Assembly: GCA_003643975.1 (NCBI GenBank)
Contig: QNAR01000097.1
Span: 1 to 6,686 of the forward strand
Length of the DNA stretch: 6,686 bases
Direction of reading: 5' to 3'
Source: Thermotogae bacterium
Lineage (GTDB): Bacteria > Thermotogota > Thermotogae > Petrotogales > Kosmotogaceae
A program made the position numbers and the translations under genes. The notes beneath the pieces are model-generated. The model made no database searches. It was not told where the DNA came from and saw only the letters and a program-made list of their open reading frames with translations. Below, one piece after another: positions 1 through 5,164 of the stretch (the stretch's first letter is position 1; the number at the start of each line of letters is the position of its first letter).

Positions 1-382
1 CCCCAGCCCCGATTTCATCATATCTATCATTACCATCGCTTTTAGCCTCAAGGGATTTATTTACACCAAGCGCTATATCTGGAGATTGCTCGTCTATACT
101 ACTGAGTACCGCACAGGTTTCACCATCGAATCCGTATTTCGCTCTCGTGTAGCCTATATCGAGTATAGTATCCCTGACAACCTGAGGGATATCCACGTAA
201 GCTCTTGTACTGACTTCGCCAGCAACCACTGCGACGCCAGTTGCTACAAGTGTTTCGACAGCTACTCTTGAATTCGGATCCTGTTCGAGCATTGCATCGA
301 GAATCGCGTCAGAGATCTGATCCGCAACTTTGTCAGGATGACCTTCTGTGACACTTTCACTGGTAAATAGCCACCTTTTCAT
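1..382 (-). CDS. metK: S-adenosylmethionine synthetase (methionine adenosyltransferase), N-terminal part, cut by window edge
   Basis: MetK makes S-adenosylmethionine from methionine and ATP in the cytoplasm and supplies all SAM-dependent methylation. Reading down from the ATG at 380-382, 127 codons are present before the window ends. The protein opens MKRWLFTSESVTEGHPDK, the family signature with the ATP-binding HPDK segment. It continues with DQISDAILDAML, a TLVATG..VVAGEV stretch and a CAVLSSIDEQSPDIA segment, all collinear with the MetK N-terminal domain. The last visible residues are DEIGAG, which would begin the conserved GAGDQG motif just outside the window. The start is supported by AAGGAGG at 390-396, 7 nt upstream. 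It lies 23 nt after the stop of the small CxxC gene and is probably the last or a late gene of the polycistron. The gap is too short for a SAM riboswitch. Identity is secure; only the 5' third of the gene is visible. Confidence 0.96.
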   Translation of the reverse strand, partial: MKRWLFTSESVTEGHPDKVADQISDAILDAMLEQDPNSRVAVETLVATGVAVVAGEVSTRAYVDIPQVVRDTILDIGYTRAKYGFDGETCAVLSSIDEQSPDIALGVNKSLEAKSDGNDRYDEIGAG

Positions 383-389
383 CAACGTG

Positions 390-396
390 CCTCCTT
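390..396 (-). promoter_or_regulatory. Strong ribosome binding site of metK
   Basis: AAGGAGG on the minus strand lies 7 nt before the metK ATG. It is a near-perfect anti-SD match, which contrasts with the weak sites of miaA, hfq and hflX further upstream in the same operon. Confidence 0.85.
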
Positions 397-405
397 CTTC
401 AATGT

Positions 406-723
406 TTATTTTAGTATATCTTCATTGTATTCTTCTTCAGATATAAAATTCCCACCTATTATATCAAAGGACAGTGGCTTGAAGCTTCTTGTAAATTCGG
501 CGTAAATTTGTATTTTATTCTGACAATTGCTTCCAATGAACTCCTTGTCAAGCTTATAAGCTCCTTTACCCCCGCCATAATTAACACTTACGTCATAGTA
601 TTTTCGCAAATGACTCCTGAAGAGTTCCCCGCATTTGGAACATTTGAAATAGACCACAAGCGTACTCCCTTTATCATAGAAAGGGTTCTTCGTTATATCC
701 TTTTTCTTTTTCTTGAAAAACAA
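406..723 (-). CDS. Small CxxC (zinc-ribbon-like) protein of unknown function
   Basis: A soluble protein of 105 aa if it begins at the TTG at 721-723, or 106 aa from the GTG at 724-726. The upstream-most ATG (775-777) lies deep inside the M23 gene and would ignore the excellent ribosome site GGAGGTGA at 729-736. I therefore reject that start and prefer TTG (8 nt from GGAGG) or GTG (5 nt). Visible parts are a lysine-rich N-terminus (FFKKKKK), a CSKCGE knuckle with C28 and C31, a lone C67 in a GSNCQNK context, and a C-terminal segment containing DIIGGNFIS. From memory, similar short proteins of the pattern 'CxxCGE ... GxxC ... GGxF' occur in Firmicutes and Chloroflexi as uncharacterised proteins; this is unverified recall. 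Only three cysteines are visible, so four-cysteine zinc binding is not assured. It lies between the M23 peptidase and metK and is presumably cotranscribed. I assign no function. Confidence 0.75.
   Translation of the reverse strand: MFFKKKKKDITKNPFYDKGSTLVVYFKCSKCGELFRSHLRKYYDVSVNYGGGKGAYKLDKEFIGSNCQNKIQIYAEFTRSFKPLSFDIIGGNFISEEEYNEDILK
458..466 (-). promoter_or_regulatory. Possible extended -10 promoter ahead of metK
   Basis: On the minus strand 466-458 reads TGATATAAT, an exact TGnTATAAT extended -10. Transcription would begin near 451, leaving about a 70-nt leader before metK. No convincing TTGACA-like -35 is seen at 16-18 nt. The motif also falls inside the coding sequence of the CxxC gene (Asp-Ile-Ile codons), so it may be coincidence. 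It would give metK its own transcription in addition to readthrough. Confidence 0.28.
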
Positions 724-728
724 CACCG

Positions 729-736
729 TCACCTCC
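729..736 (-). promoter_or_regulatory. Ribosome binding site of the CxxC gene, overlapping the M23 stop codon
   Basis: GGAGGTGA on the minus strand (736-729) is a perfect anti-SD match. Its last three bases are the TGA stop of the M23 gene (731-729). This site decides the start of the next gene at TTG 723 or GTG 726 and argues against the ATG at 777. The arrangement forces the terminating ribosome onto the SD of the next gene. Confidence 0.75.
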
Positions 737-1733
737 GCATAACAATGTTGAAAGTCTTTTCTAATGTGTTTCCCCAATGATCTTCCACGACTATTTTTGC
801 GGTTTTTGGCGAGGAGAGGTCCTCTTCATTCCAGTTGTTAACTGTAATCATGGAGAGATTCTCGGAACTCCTTAGCTTGAACCAGTAATCCGATGGTGTG
901 GAGTTCATGTACACCTCGTTGACTTTAGTCGTTTCGTCGATGAAAAAATAATTTTCAAAGTCTATCTGGTAAACCAATTTACCTTCTATCCATAGGGATA
1001 TTTTCTTGGGGCTTATATAATGCCTGGAAAGCACCCGAGCTCTTACAGCCAGGGGAGAATAAGATGTCATCTCAACCGTTTTTCCGTCAAATTTATATTC
1101 TTTGCCACCGGCTTTAATGGCAATTATTTGTATCTCCGTACTCTTTTTTGGAAAGTTGAAATACAAACCGGGATTTAAAAGAACCTTTTCGGATATGTCC
1201 CTGATTTCTACATGCAAGTGAGGGGCAACCCCGCCTGTGTCACCACTGTAAGCAACCGTATCTCCCGTTTTAAATGCAATCTCATCCGGGTGAAAACGTG
1301 CTTCCACATAGTTTGTGCCGAATTCACTGAGAAGTTTCCTGTAAATCACGTTCAATTTTCTCCCCGCTTCGGTCGTCAAATCCCCCACACTTTCCAGATG
1401 GGCAAAAATCACTTTTATCCCATTTTCGTTGTTGAAATAATCTCTAACACCTGGCAGAACCAACGTCAGCCTTGTCCCATAAACAGGGTCGTTAACCACA
1501 AGCGACGCAACATAACTATTCGCGGGCGAAAGAACCTCGGCACCTGTTTTCCCTGCGGTTGAAAGATCCATTCCTTTATGAAAATGTGCCGGGTTGTCCT
1601 GAGATTTATATTGTCTGTATTCCCCAAAATAACCTGTTATTTCCAGAGGTATATCCAGAGGATTTCTTAGATATGTTTCACCAAGAGCGATTATAGATAT
1701 GACGATAAAAAGGAACACTAACGTTCTCTTCAT
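729..1733 (-). CDS. Secreted M23 (LytM/DD-endopeptidase-like) metallopeptidase
   Basis: A 334-aa exported protein likely to act on peptidoglycan or another envelope target. Residues 1-18 form a signal peptide or N-terminal anchor (MKRTLVFLFIVISIIALG). The LytM-type fold covers about residues 30-195. Its HFHKGMD motif gives zinc ligands H52 and D56. AHLE gives catalytic-type H112, and PHLHVE gives H172 and zinc ligand H174. All expected catalytic residues are present, so it should be an active enzyme rather than a degenerate EnvC/NlpD-style activator. Between the first motif and H112 there is a longer insert than in minimal LytM domains. The C-terminal ~130 residues look like a beta-rich accessory domain (SPLAVRARVLSR, KISLWIEGKLVYQID). 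The start is supported by AAGGAGG at 1744-1750. The ATG overlaps the hflX stop as ATGA, which implies translational coupling. Substrate and partner cannot be read from the sequence. Confidence 0.9.
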   Translation of the reverse strand: MKRTLVFLFIVISIIALGETYLRNPLDIPLEITGYFGEYRQYKSQDNPAHFHKGMDLSTAGKTGAEVLSPANSYVASLVVNDPVYGTRLTLVLPGVRDYFNNENGIKVIFAHLESVGDLTTEAGRKLNVIYRKLLSEFGTNYVEARFHPDEIAFKTGDTVAYSGDTGGVAPHLHVEIRDISEKVLLNPGLYFNFPKKSTEIQIIAIKAGGKEYKFDGKTVEMTSYSPLAVRARVLSRHYISPKKISLWIEGKLVYQIDFENYFFIDETTKVNEVYMNSTPSDYWFKLRSSENLSMITVNNWNEEDLSSPKTAKIVVEDHWGNTLEKTFNIVMRR

Positions 1734-2980
1734 TTTCTGCCAGCCTCCTTTAGCTTGTTTAGAAGCCGTCGGTTTGTCACGCTGTCTGTAATATATTCAA
1801 CTTCTATGAAATCCTCCCCGAATTTTTCAGAGAGAATTTCGAGCTTCTCCCTGACTTTCAAGACTTCTTTATACTCGTCAAAATTTATACGTAACGAGTG
1901 CCTCTTTCTCACTGTATTTAGCACTTCATCGATTTTAAGCTTTAGCTCATCCAAGTTTATATTTTTAAGCGCGCTAACGAGAACTGCTTCAGGATATTTA
2001 CTTTCCAGGGTTCGAATCCTTTCATTGGTGCACCTGTCGATTTTGTTAAAGACCAGTATTCTGGGAATTTCACCTGCTTTGATTTTAGCCAATGTTTCAT
2101 CGATTACCCTCAAACGAGCTTCCTCATTGGGCATTGAAGCATCCACAACAAGCAAAAGAAAGTCGGCATAGCTAATCTCTTCAAGTGTAGACTTAAATGA
2201 TTCCACCAGTTGATGGGGCAATTCTCTGATAAAACCGACGGTGTCGATAAACAAGACTTCCCTGCCGCTGGGTACTTTGCTCTTTCTAATACGTGTATCA
2301 AGCGTAGAAAACAATTTGTCTTCAACAAGAACATCCGAACTGCAAATTTCATTCAGAAGAGATGATTTCCCGGCATTGGTATAACCCACCAAGGCAATTA
2401 AAGGCAGTCCGGCCCTTTGCCGCTTTTTCCTCATAATCTCCCTCTCGAGCTGCAACTTTTTGAGTTCTCTCTTTAGGAAGGCCATTCTTTGCAGTGCCTT
2501 TCTCCTGTCCAGCTCGAGCCTTTTTTCTCCGGGACCCCTTGTACCTATACCACCACCGGGATTCGATAGTTCACTACCCTTACCTTTGAAAAATGGAAGC
2601 TCGTATCTGAGCCTTGCCAGTTCGACTTCCAATTTTCCCTCCAGGGTGGAGGCATGCTTTTCAAAGATCTCAAGTATCAGCTGCGTTCTGTCGATTATTT
2701 CAGTTCCAAGTTCACGGATGAGACTTTTTCTCTGGGAAGGTGTAATGTTATGTCTGATAAGGATAATAGCAGGATTATATACCTGAACTAAGCGCTTGAG
2801 TTCTATGAGCTTTCCGGTTCCCAGATAATGTTTTGGATTTGGTGCATCTAAATTCTGGCTTAGCGAATCCAGCACATCATACCCAACTGTACCTGCGAGT
2901 TGCTCCAGCTCAGAAATGATTTCATTCTTGATTTCCTGCTCCTGCCTGCTAAAGACGCAGGCAAGTATCGCTTTTTTAAT
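1730..2980 (-). CDS. hflX: GTPase HflX, probably starting at a non-canonical AUU codon
   Basis: HflX is a cytoplasmic TRAFAC GTPase that binds the ribosome (50S/70S) and in characterised bacteria splits stalled ribosomes under stress. Counting from the ATT at 2978-2980 it is 416 aa. The HflX N-terminal domain covers about 1-180, with KPH/YLGTGK near 50-57 and the glycine-rich GGGIGTRGPGE at 142-152. A helical linker follows. The G domain has Walker A GYTNAGKSS (199-207), switch I TLDTRIR (226-232), DTVGF (246-250), NKID (312-315) and SALK (336-339). A small C-terminal domain follows. The nearest standard start is GTG at 2873-2875, which would delete 35 residues (IKKAILACVFSRQ...) that match the family's N-terminal strand and helix. 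In the open frame above it no ATG/GTG/TTG exists before an in-frame TGA. ATT lies 4 nt after the hfq stop, behind GAGGGG. The 3' end overlaps the M23 gene as ATGA. Identity is certain; the initiation mode is inferred. Confidence 0.93.
   Translation of the reverse strand: MKKAILACVFSRQEQEIKNEIISELEQLAGTVGYDVLDSLSQNLDAPNPKHYLGTGKLIELKRLVQVYNPAIILIRHNITPSQRKSLIRELGTEIIDRTQLILEIFEKHASTLEGKLEVELARLRYELPFFKGKGSELSNPGGGIGTRGPGEKRLELDRRKALQRMAFLKRELKKLQLEREIMRKKRQRAGLPLIALVGYTNAGKSSLLNEICSSDVLVEDKLFSTLDTRIRKSKVPSGREVLFIDTVGFIRELPHQLVESFKSTLEEISYADFLLLVVDASMPNEEARLRVIDETLAKIKAGEIPRILVFNKIDRCTNERIRTLESKYPEAVLVSALKNINLDELKLKIDEVLNTVRKRHSLRINFDEYKEVLKVREKLEILSEKFGEDFIEVEYITDSVTNRRLLNKLKEAGRK
2944..2962 (-). 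other. GC-rich hairpin just inside the hflX 5' coding region
   Basis: On the minus strand GCCTGC (2962-2957), a 7-nt loop (GTCTTTA) and GCAGGC (2949-2944) form a perfect 6-bp stem. Counting the A of ATT at 2980 as +1, the stem spans +19 to +37, just beyond an initiating ribosome's footprint. No T-tract follows, so it is not an intrinsic terminator. It could influence initiation at the weak start, but it may be a chance product of coding constraint. Confidence 0.45.
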
Positions 2981-2984
2981 TTGT

Positions 2985-3230
2985 CTATTCCCCTCTCTTT
3001 TGCTGTTGCTGTGGTGTCAGTTTCACATATTTCGATGGGACAAGCATCTTGATGGCATGCTTGTAGACAAGTGTCTGCTCTTGCTCGTCCTCAAGGAGAA
3101 CTGTAAAATTGTCAAAGGAACGAACCAGGCCTTTGGTCTGAAATCCTCCTTCAAGGTAAACCTTCACTTCAATTCTGTTAATTCTTAGCAGGTTCAAAAA
3201 ACGATCCTGAAGATTAAATTTTTCAGCCAC
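2985..3230 (-). CDS. hfq: RNA chaperone Hfq
   Basis: Hfq is a hexameric Sm-like RNA chaperone that pairs small RNAs with mRNAs and affects RNA stability. The protein is 81 aa and aligns without gaps to the E. coli core. It has NLQDRFLN at 6-13 (Q8, D9), Y25, the Sm1 segment with RSFDNFTVLL at 37-46 (F39, D40, N41 where E. coli has Gln) and the Sm2 signature YKHAI at 56-60 followed by VPSK. The rim patch reads R16-I17-N18-R19, so the middle Arg of the E. coli RRER patch is missing. The C-terminal tail is very short (PQQQQKRGE), unlike the long tail of gammaproteobacterial Hfq. The start is GTG at 3228-3230, overlapping the miaA stop by 8 nt. The upstream SD is not canonical but a run of seven Gs (3236-3242), so translation is probably coupled to miaA. 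The position between miaA and hflX is the classic one. Confidence 0.96.
   Translation of the reverse strand: MAEKFNLQDRFLNLLRINRIEVKVYLEGGFQTKGLVRSFDNFTVLLEDEQEQTLVYKHAIKMLVPSKYVKLTPQQQQKRGE
2990..2995 (-). promoter_or_regulatory. Ribosome binding site inferred for hflX, inside the 3' end of hfq
   Basis: GAGGGG on the minus strand (2995-2990) lies 9 nt before the ATT at 2980 and just ahead of the hfq TAG (2987-2985). It is the only SD-like sequence that can serve the conserved HflX N-terminus, so it supports initiation at 2980. The same GGGG run is also in the right place for +1 slippage from hfq into the hflX frame, an alternative that cannot be excluded by reading alone. Confidence 0.5.
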
Positions 3231-4149
3231 TTTTACCCCCCCAAGCTAAAATGATTTTCTTGCTTATTATATCAACTGCATTCTTGAAACCCAATTCTTC
3301 AAGGTCTAACCAACAGACTCCCCGATACCTTCGGAACCATATAATCTGCCTGCGTGCATACCGGCGAGTATTTCTCTTGATTAACTCCACGGCTCTCTCT
3401 AAAGAACAAGTCCCCTTTATATATTTGATCAGTTCTGCATAACCTATTGTTTGCAAGGCATTTAAATCTTCTGTAAAACCCATATCCAACAATTTTTTTG
3501 TTTCATCGACCAGACCGGCTTCAATCATTTTATCCACCCGTGTTTCTATACGCCGATGCAGAGAAAGCCGCCCCCTATTTAGTATTATAACAGCGTATTC
3601 CCCAGAAATATCAGAGTTTTTTTGAATCGAACTCAAACTAGTGCCCGTGGTAAAAAAAACCTCAAGGTATCTTATCGTTCGCTTTAAATCATTGGGATGT
3701 ATTTTTTCATATGCAATTTGATCAACCCTTTCAAGTATCCTTCTCAGTGACCCCGGAGCATTTTCTTCAATGGTCTTCAGCGCGTTACGCACCACCTCAT
3801 TGCGAGGTGCGCCTTCAACAAAGCCCCTTAAAAGAGCATCAGCATACAGCCCGGTTCCACCAGCCAGCACAGGGATTTTCCCCCGAGCCACGACGTTTGT
3901 GATGACCTTTTTTGCGTCTTTACTGAACCGATAGGCATCATAGCTTTCATCAGGGTCAACAATATCAATCAAGTGATGCGGAAGCTTTTCGCGTTCCTCT
4001 TTTGAGGGCTTTGCGGTGCCTATGTCCATATGTCTATAAATTTGCCTGGAATCAACCGAGACAACTTCAATAGGCAACCGTTCTGATATCGCCAGTAAAA
4101 TTTCTGTCTTTCCCACAGCTGTGGGACCTAAAATCATCATAATAGCCAT
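3223..4149 (-). CDS. miaA: tRNA dimethylallyltransferase MiaA
   Basis: MiaA transfers the dimethylallyl group from DMAPP to N6 of A37 in tRNAs reading UNN codons, the first step to ms2i6A, which improves decoding. The protein is 308 aa, normal for the family. Visible motifs are the P-loop GPTAVGKT (8-15) and DSRQIYRHMDIGTAKPS (33-49) with catalytic-type D33. Next come HHLIDIVDPDESY (58-70) and PVLAGGTGLYADAL (93-106). LKRTIRYLEVF (155-165), ALQTIGYAEL (231-240) and the basic RNTRRYARRQIIWFRR (259-274) also match family blocks. The start is ATG at 4147-4149, sharing its A with the methyltransferase stop (TAATG). The nearest SD-like sequence, GGGGT, is about 13 nt away, so initiation probably depends on coupling. 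It is followed by hfq with an 8-nt overlap. All core motifs look intact. Confidence 0.97.
   Translation of the reverse strand: MAIMMILGPTAVGKTEILLAISERLPIEVVSVDSRQIYRHMDIGTAKPSKEEREKLPHHLIDIVDPDESYDAYRFSKDAKKVITNVVARGKIPVLAGGTGLYADALLRGFVEGAPRNEVVRNALKTIEENAPGSLRRILERVDQIAYEKIHPNDLKRTIRYLEVFFTTGTSLSSIQKNSDISGEYAVIILNRGRLSLHRRIETRVDKMIEAGLVDETKKLLDMGFTEDLNALQTIGYAELIKYIKGTCSLERAVELIKRNTRRYARRQIIWFRRYRGVCWLDLEELGFKNAVDIISKKIILAWGGKSG
3236..3242 (-). promoter_or_regulatory. G7 tract acting as ribosome binding site of hfq
   Basis: Seven consecutive Gs on the minus strand lie 5 nt before the hfq GTG, inside the last codons of miaA (Trp-Gly-Gly). They can pair only imperfectly with the anti-SD. 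As a homopolymer the tract is also a possible slippage site, but a slip would alter only about the last five MiaA residues. Confidence 0.5.
3584..3592 (-). promoter_or_regulatory. Possible internal extended -10 promoter in miaA for hfq-hflX
   Basis: Minus strand 3592-3584 reads TGTTATAAT, an exact TGnTATAAT match with no recognisable -35 at 16-18 nt. A start near 3577 would give a leader of about 350 nt before hfq. In E. coli, hfq has promoters inside miaA, which makes the location suggestive. The site lies in miaA codons for Val-Ile-Ile, so AT-rich coding sequence could create it by chance. Confidence 0.22.
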
Positions 4150-4940
4150 TACTTTTTTATTACCCCGTATATCACGCCGCTGCTCTTGCTGCCGTCTACA
4201 TACGAAAATTCGATAAATTCTCCGAGTTTTTCAAAGAAACTGTCTGTAATGCGCGATTTCAACACCACTTTTTTTCTTGCAACTCTTATCATTTCCTGTA
4301 CATCCTCTAATGTGATAGGTTCATAGACGGCAAAAGGCCTCAAAGGGTTCAACGAGCTCGAACTGTACTGAGGCACCTCGAACATGGGATCACAATAAAC
4401 AATATCAAAGCTTTCATCGGCTGAATCTCTTAGAAAATGCTTCATGTCCTGATTCAATAATGTTATCCTGGATGCGGCTTCTTTCATCCACGGATACTGA
4501 AAGGGATAATGCTCGAGCCCGTGTTTCACCACTCTGTAAACATGCACTGAAGCCTCCAGACCTATGACTTCACCGGATTTTAAAAAATGAGACATGAGTA
4601 GGGCTTCACTGCCAAGTCCAAAGGTCGCATCCAAAATCCTTTCCTCTCCCGTTAGCCCCAGATTTTCTATCAAGTGGTCTCTTTGCCCTTCACGGTAGTT
4701 TTTCAAACGCAATTTCGCCATTGAAGGGTGGAAAAAGAACTTCGAATTATCATAGAGAATGTACAATTGCTCATTTCTATCGAGCACATAGTAAAAATCC
4801 AGATCTAATTTTCCCTCTTTTTTCAATTCTACGAGTTTGCGCCTTGAAATGTAAGGCACCTTATATTCAACAGCAATCTTTTGGGCCTTCATAGCGAGCT
4901 CATTTGTGGGTTTATGTGATGTTGTTACCGCGTATTTCAT
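4149..4940 (-). CDS. RsmJ-like class I SAM-dependent methyltransferase
   Basis: A 263-aa Rossmann-fold methyltransferase resembling the RsmJ/YhiQ family (E. coli RsmJ methylates G1516 of 16S rRNA). The N-terminal ~70 residues (TTSHKPTNELAMKAQKIA, PYISRRKL) and FFFHPSMAKLRLK at 68-80 match the subfamily seen in Firmicutes and relatives, as I recall it. SAM-binding motif I is LDATFGLG (103-110), the motif II acid is E129 in GLEAS, and a motif III-like Asp is D165. The catalytic-region motif is DPMFE (184-188), equivalent to DPMFP in RsmJ. NPLRPFAVYEPIT (198-210) and RKKVVLKSR (222-230) are further family blocks. The start ATG at 4938-4940 has AGGAGG at 4945-4950 and overlaps the upstream gene as ATGA. 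Its neighbours in RNA modification and ribosome rescue fit an rRNA substrate, but the target base is not established here, so I leave the symbol blank. Confidence 0.85.
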   Translation of the reverse strand: MKYAVTTSHKPTNELAMKAQKIAVEYKVPYISRRKLVELKKEGKLDLDFYYVLDRNEQLYILYDNSKFFFHPSMAKLRLKNYREGQRDHLIENLGLTGEERILDATFGLGSEALLMSHFLKSGEVIGLEASVHVYRVVKHGLEHYPFQYPWMKEAASRITLLNQDMKHFLRDSADESFDIVYCDPMFEVPQYSSSSLNPLRPFAVYEPITLEDVQEMIRVARKKVVLKSRITDSFFEKLGEFIEFSYVDGSKSSGVIYGVIKK

Positions 4941-5164
4941 TTTTCCTCCTGATGTAATTCAAGCAGTTTTTTTAGCGCTTCCAGCTCTTGTTGGCGAGAC
5001 TCAAGCTTTTTTTCTAACTCTTTATAGCGCTTCTCAACTTCCTCAAGCCGCTTCTCAGCGGCTTTGTAATTAGTGTACGCCCTGTAATTTGTCAGTCCAA
5101 GAACTATTAGAAAAAAAATCGTAAAGATAAAGAATATGAAATGGCTCTGGCGCTTCTTGCCCAC
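4937..5164 (-). CDS. Small membrane-anchored coiled-coil protein, FtsB/DivIC-like
   Basis: A 75-aa protein with a basic N-terminus (MGKKRQSH), one strong membrane segment at about residues 9-25 (FIFFIFTIFFLIVLGL), and then a highly charged coiled coil to the end (KRLEEVEKRYKELEKKLESRQ region, 38-75). This single-pass, coiled-coil layout is that of septum-formation initiator proteins (FtsB/DivIC/FtsL), which bridge the division machinery across the membrane. No sequence-specific motif beyond this pattern is visible, so the assignment is by architecture only. It could be another small anchored coiled-coil protein. The start is GTG at 5162-5164, sharing a base with the permease stop (TAGTG), with GGAGTGGG about 8 nt upstream. 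The stop overlaps the methyltransferase start as ATGA. Confidence 0.8.
   Translation of the reverse strand: MGKKRQSHFIFFIFTIFFLIVLGLTNYRAYTNYKAAEKRLEEVEKRYKELEKKLESRQQELEALKKLLELHQEEK

Noticed and set aside
383..405. SAM riboswitch or terminator upstream of metK
   Set aside because: The gap is only 23 nt and holds the SD. No conserved aptamer elements or GC stem with a T-tract are visible in it or in the preceding coding end.
724..777. N-terminal extension of the CxxC protein up to the ATG at 777
   Set aside because: These codons lie wholly in the 3' end of the M23 gene, and the strong GGAGGTGA site at 729-736 would be internal. The TTG/GTG just after it fits far better.
1212..1562. Plus-strand open frame of 116 codons
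   Set aside because: It lies entirely antisense to the M23 gene, has low-quality composition and no recognisable motif. The other plus-strand frames (for example 1755-2171, 2460-2786, 5141-5488) are likewise shadows of minus-strand genes.
2110..2352. Minus-strand 80-codon frame inside hflX
   Set aside because: It is an alternative frame of the G domain of hflX, with no SD and no family resemblance.
1730..2875. HflX starting at the GTG at 2873-2875 (381 aa)
   Set aside because: It would remove 35 codons that encode a recognisable HflX N-terminus directly upstream in the same frame, and no SD sits at the proper distance before this GTG.
2944..2962. Intrinsic terminator between hfq and hflX
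   Set aside because: The stem is only 6 bp, lies inside hflX coding sequence and is not followed by a U-tract on the transcribed strand.
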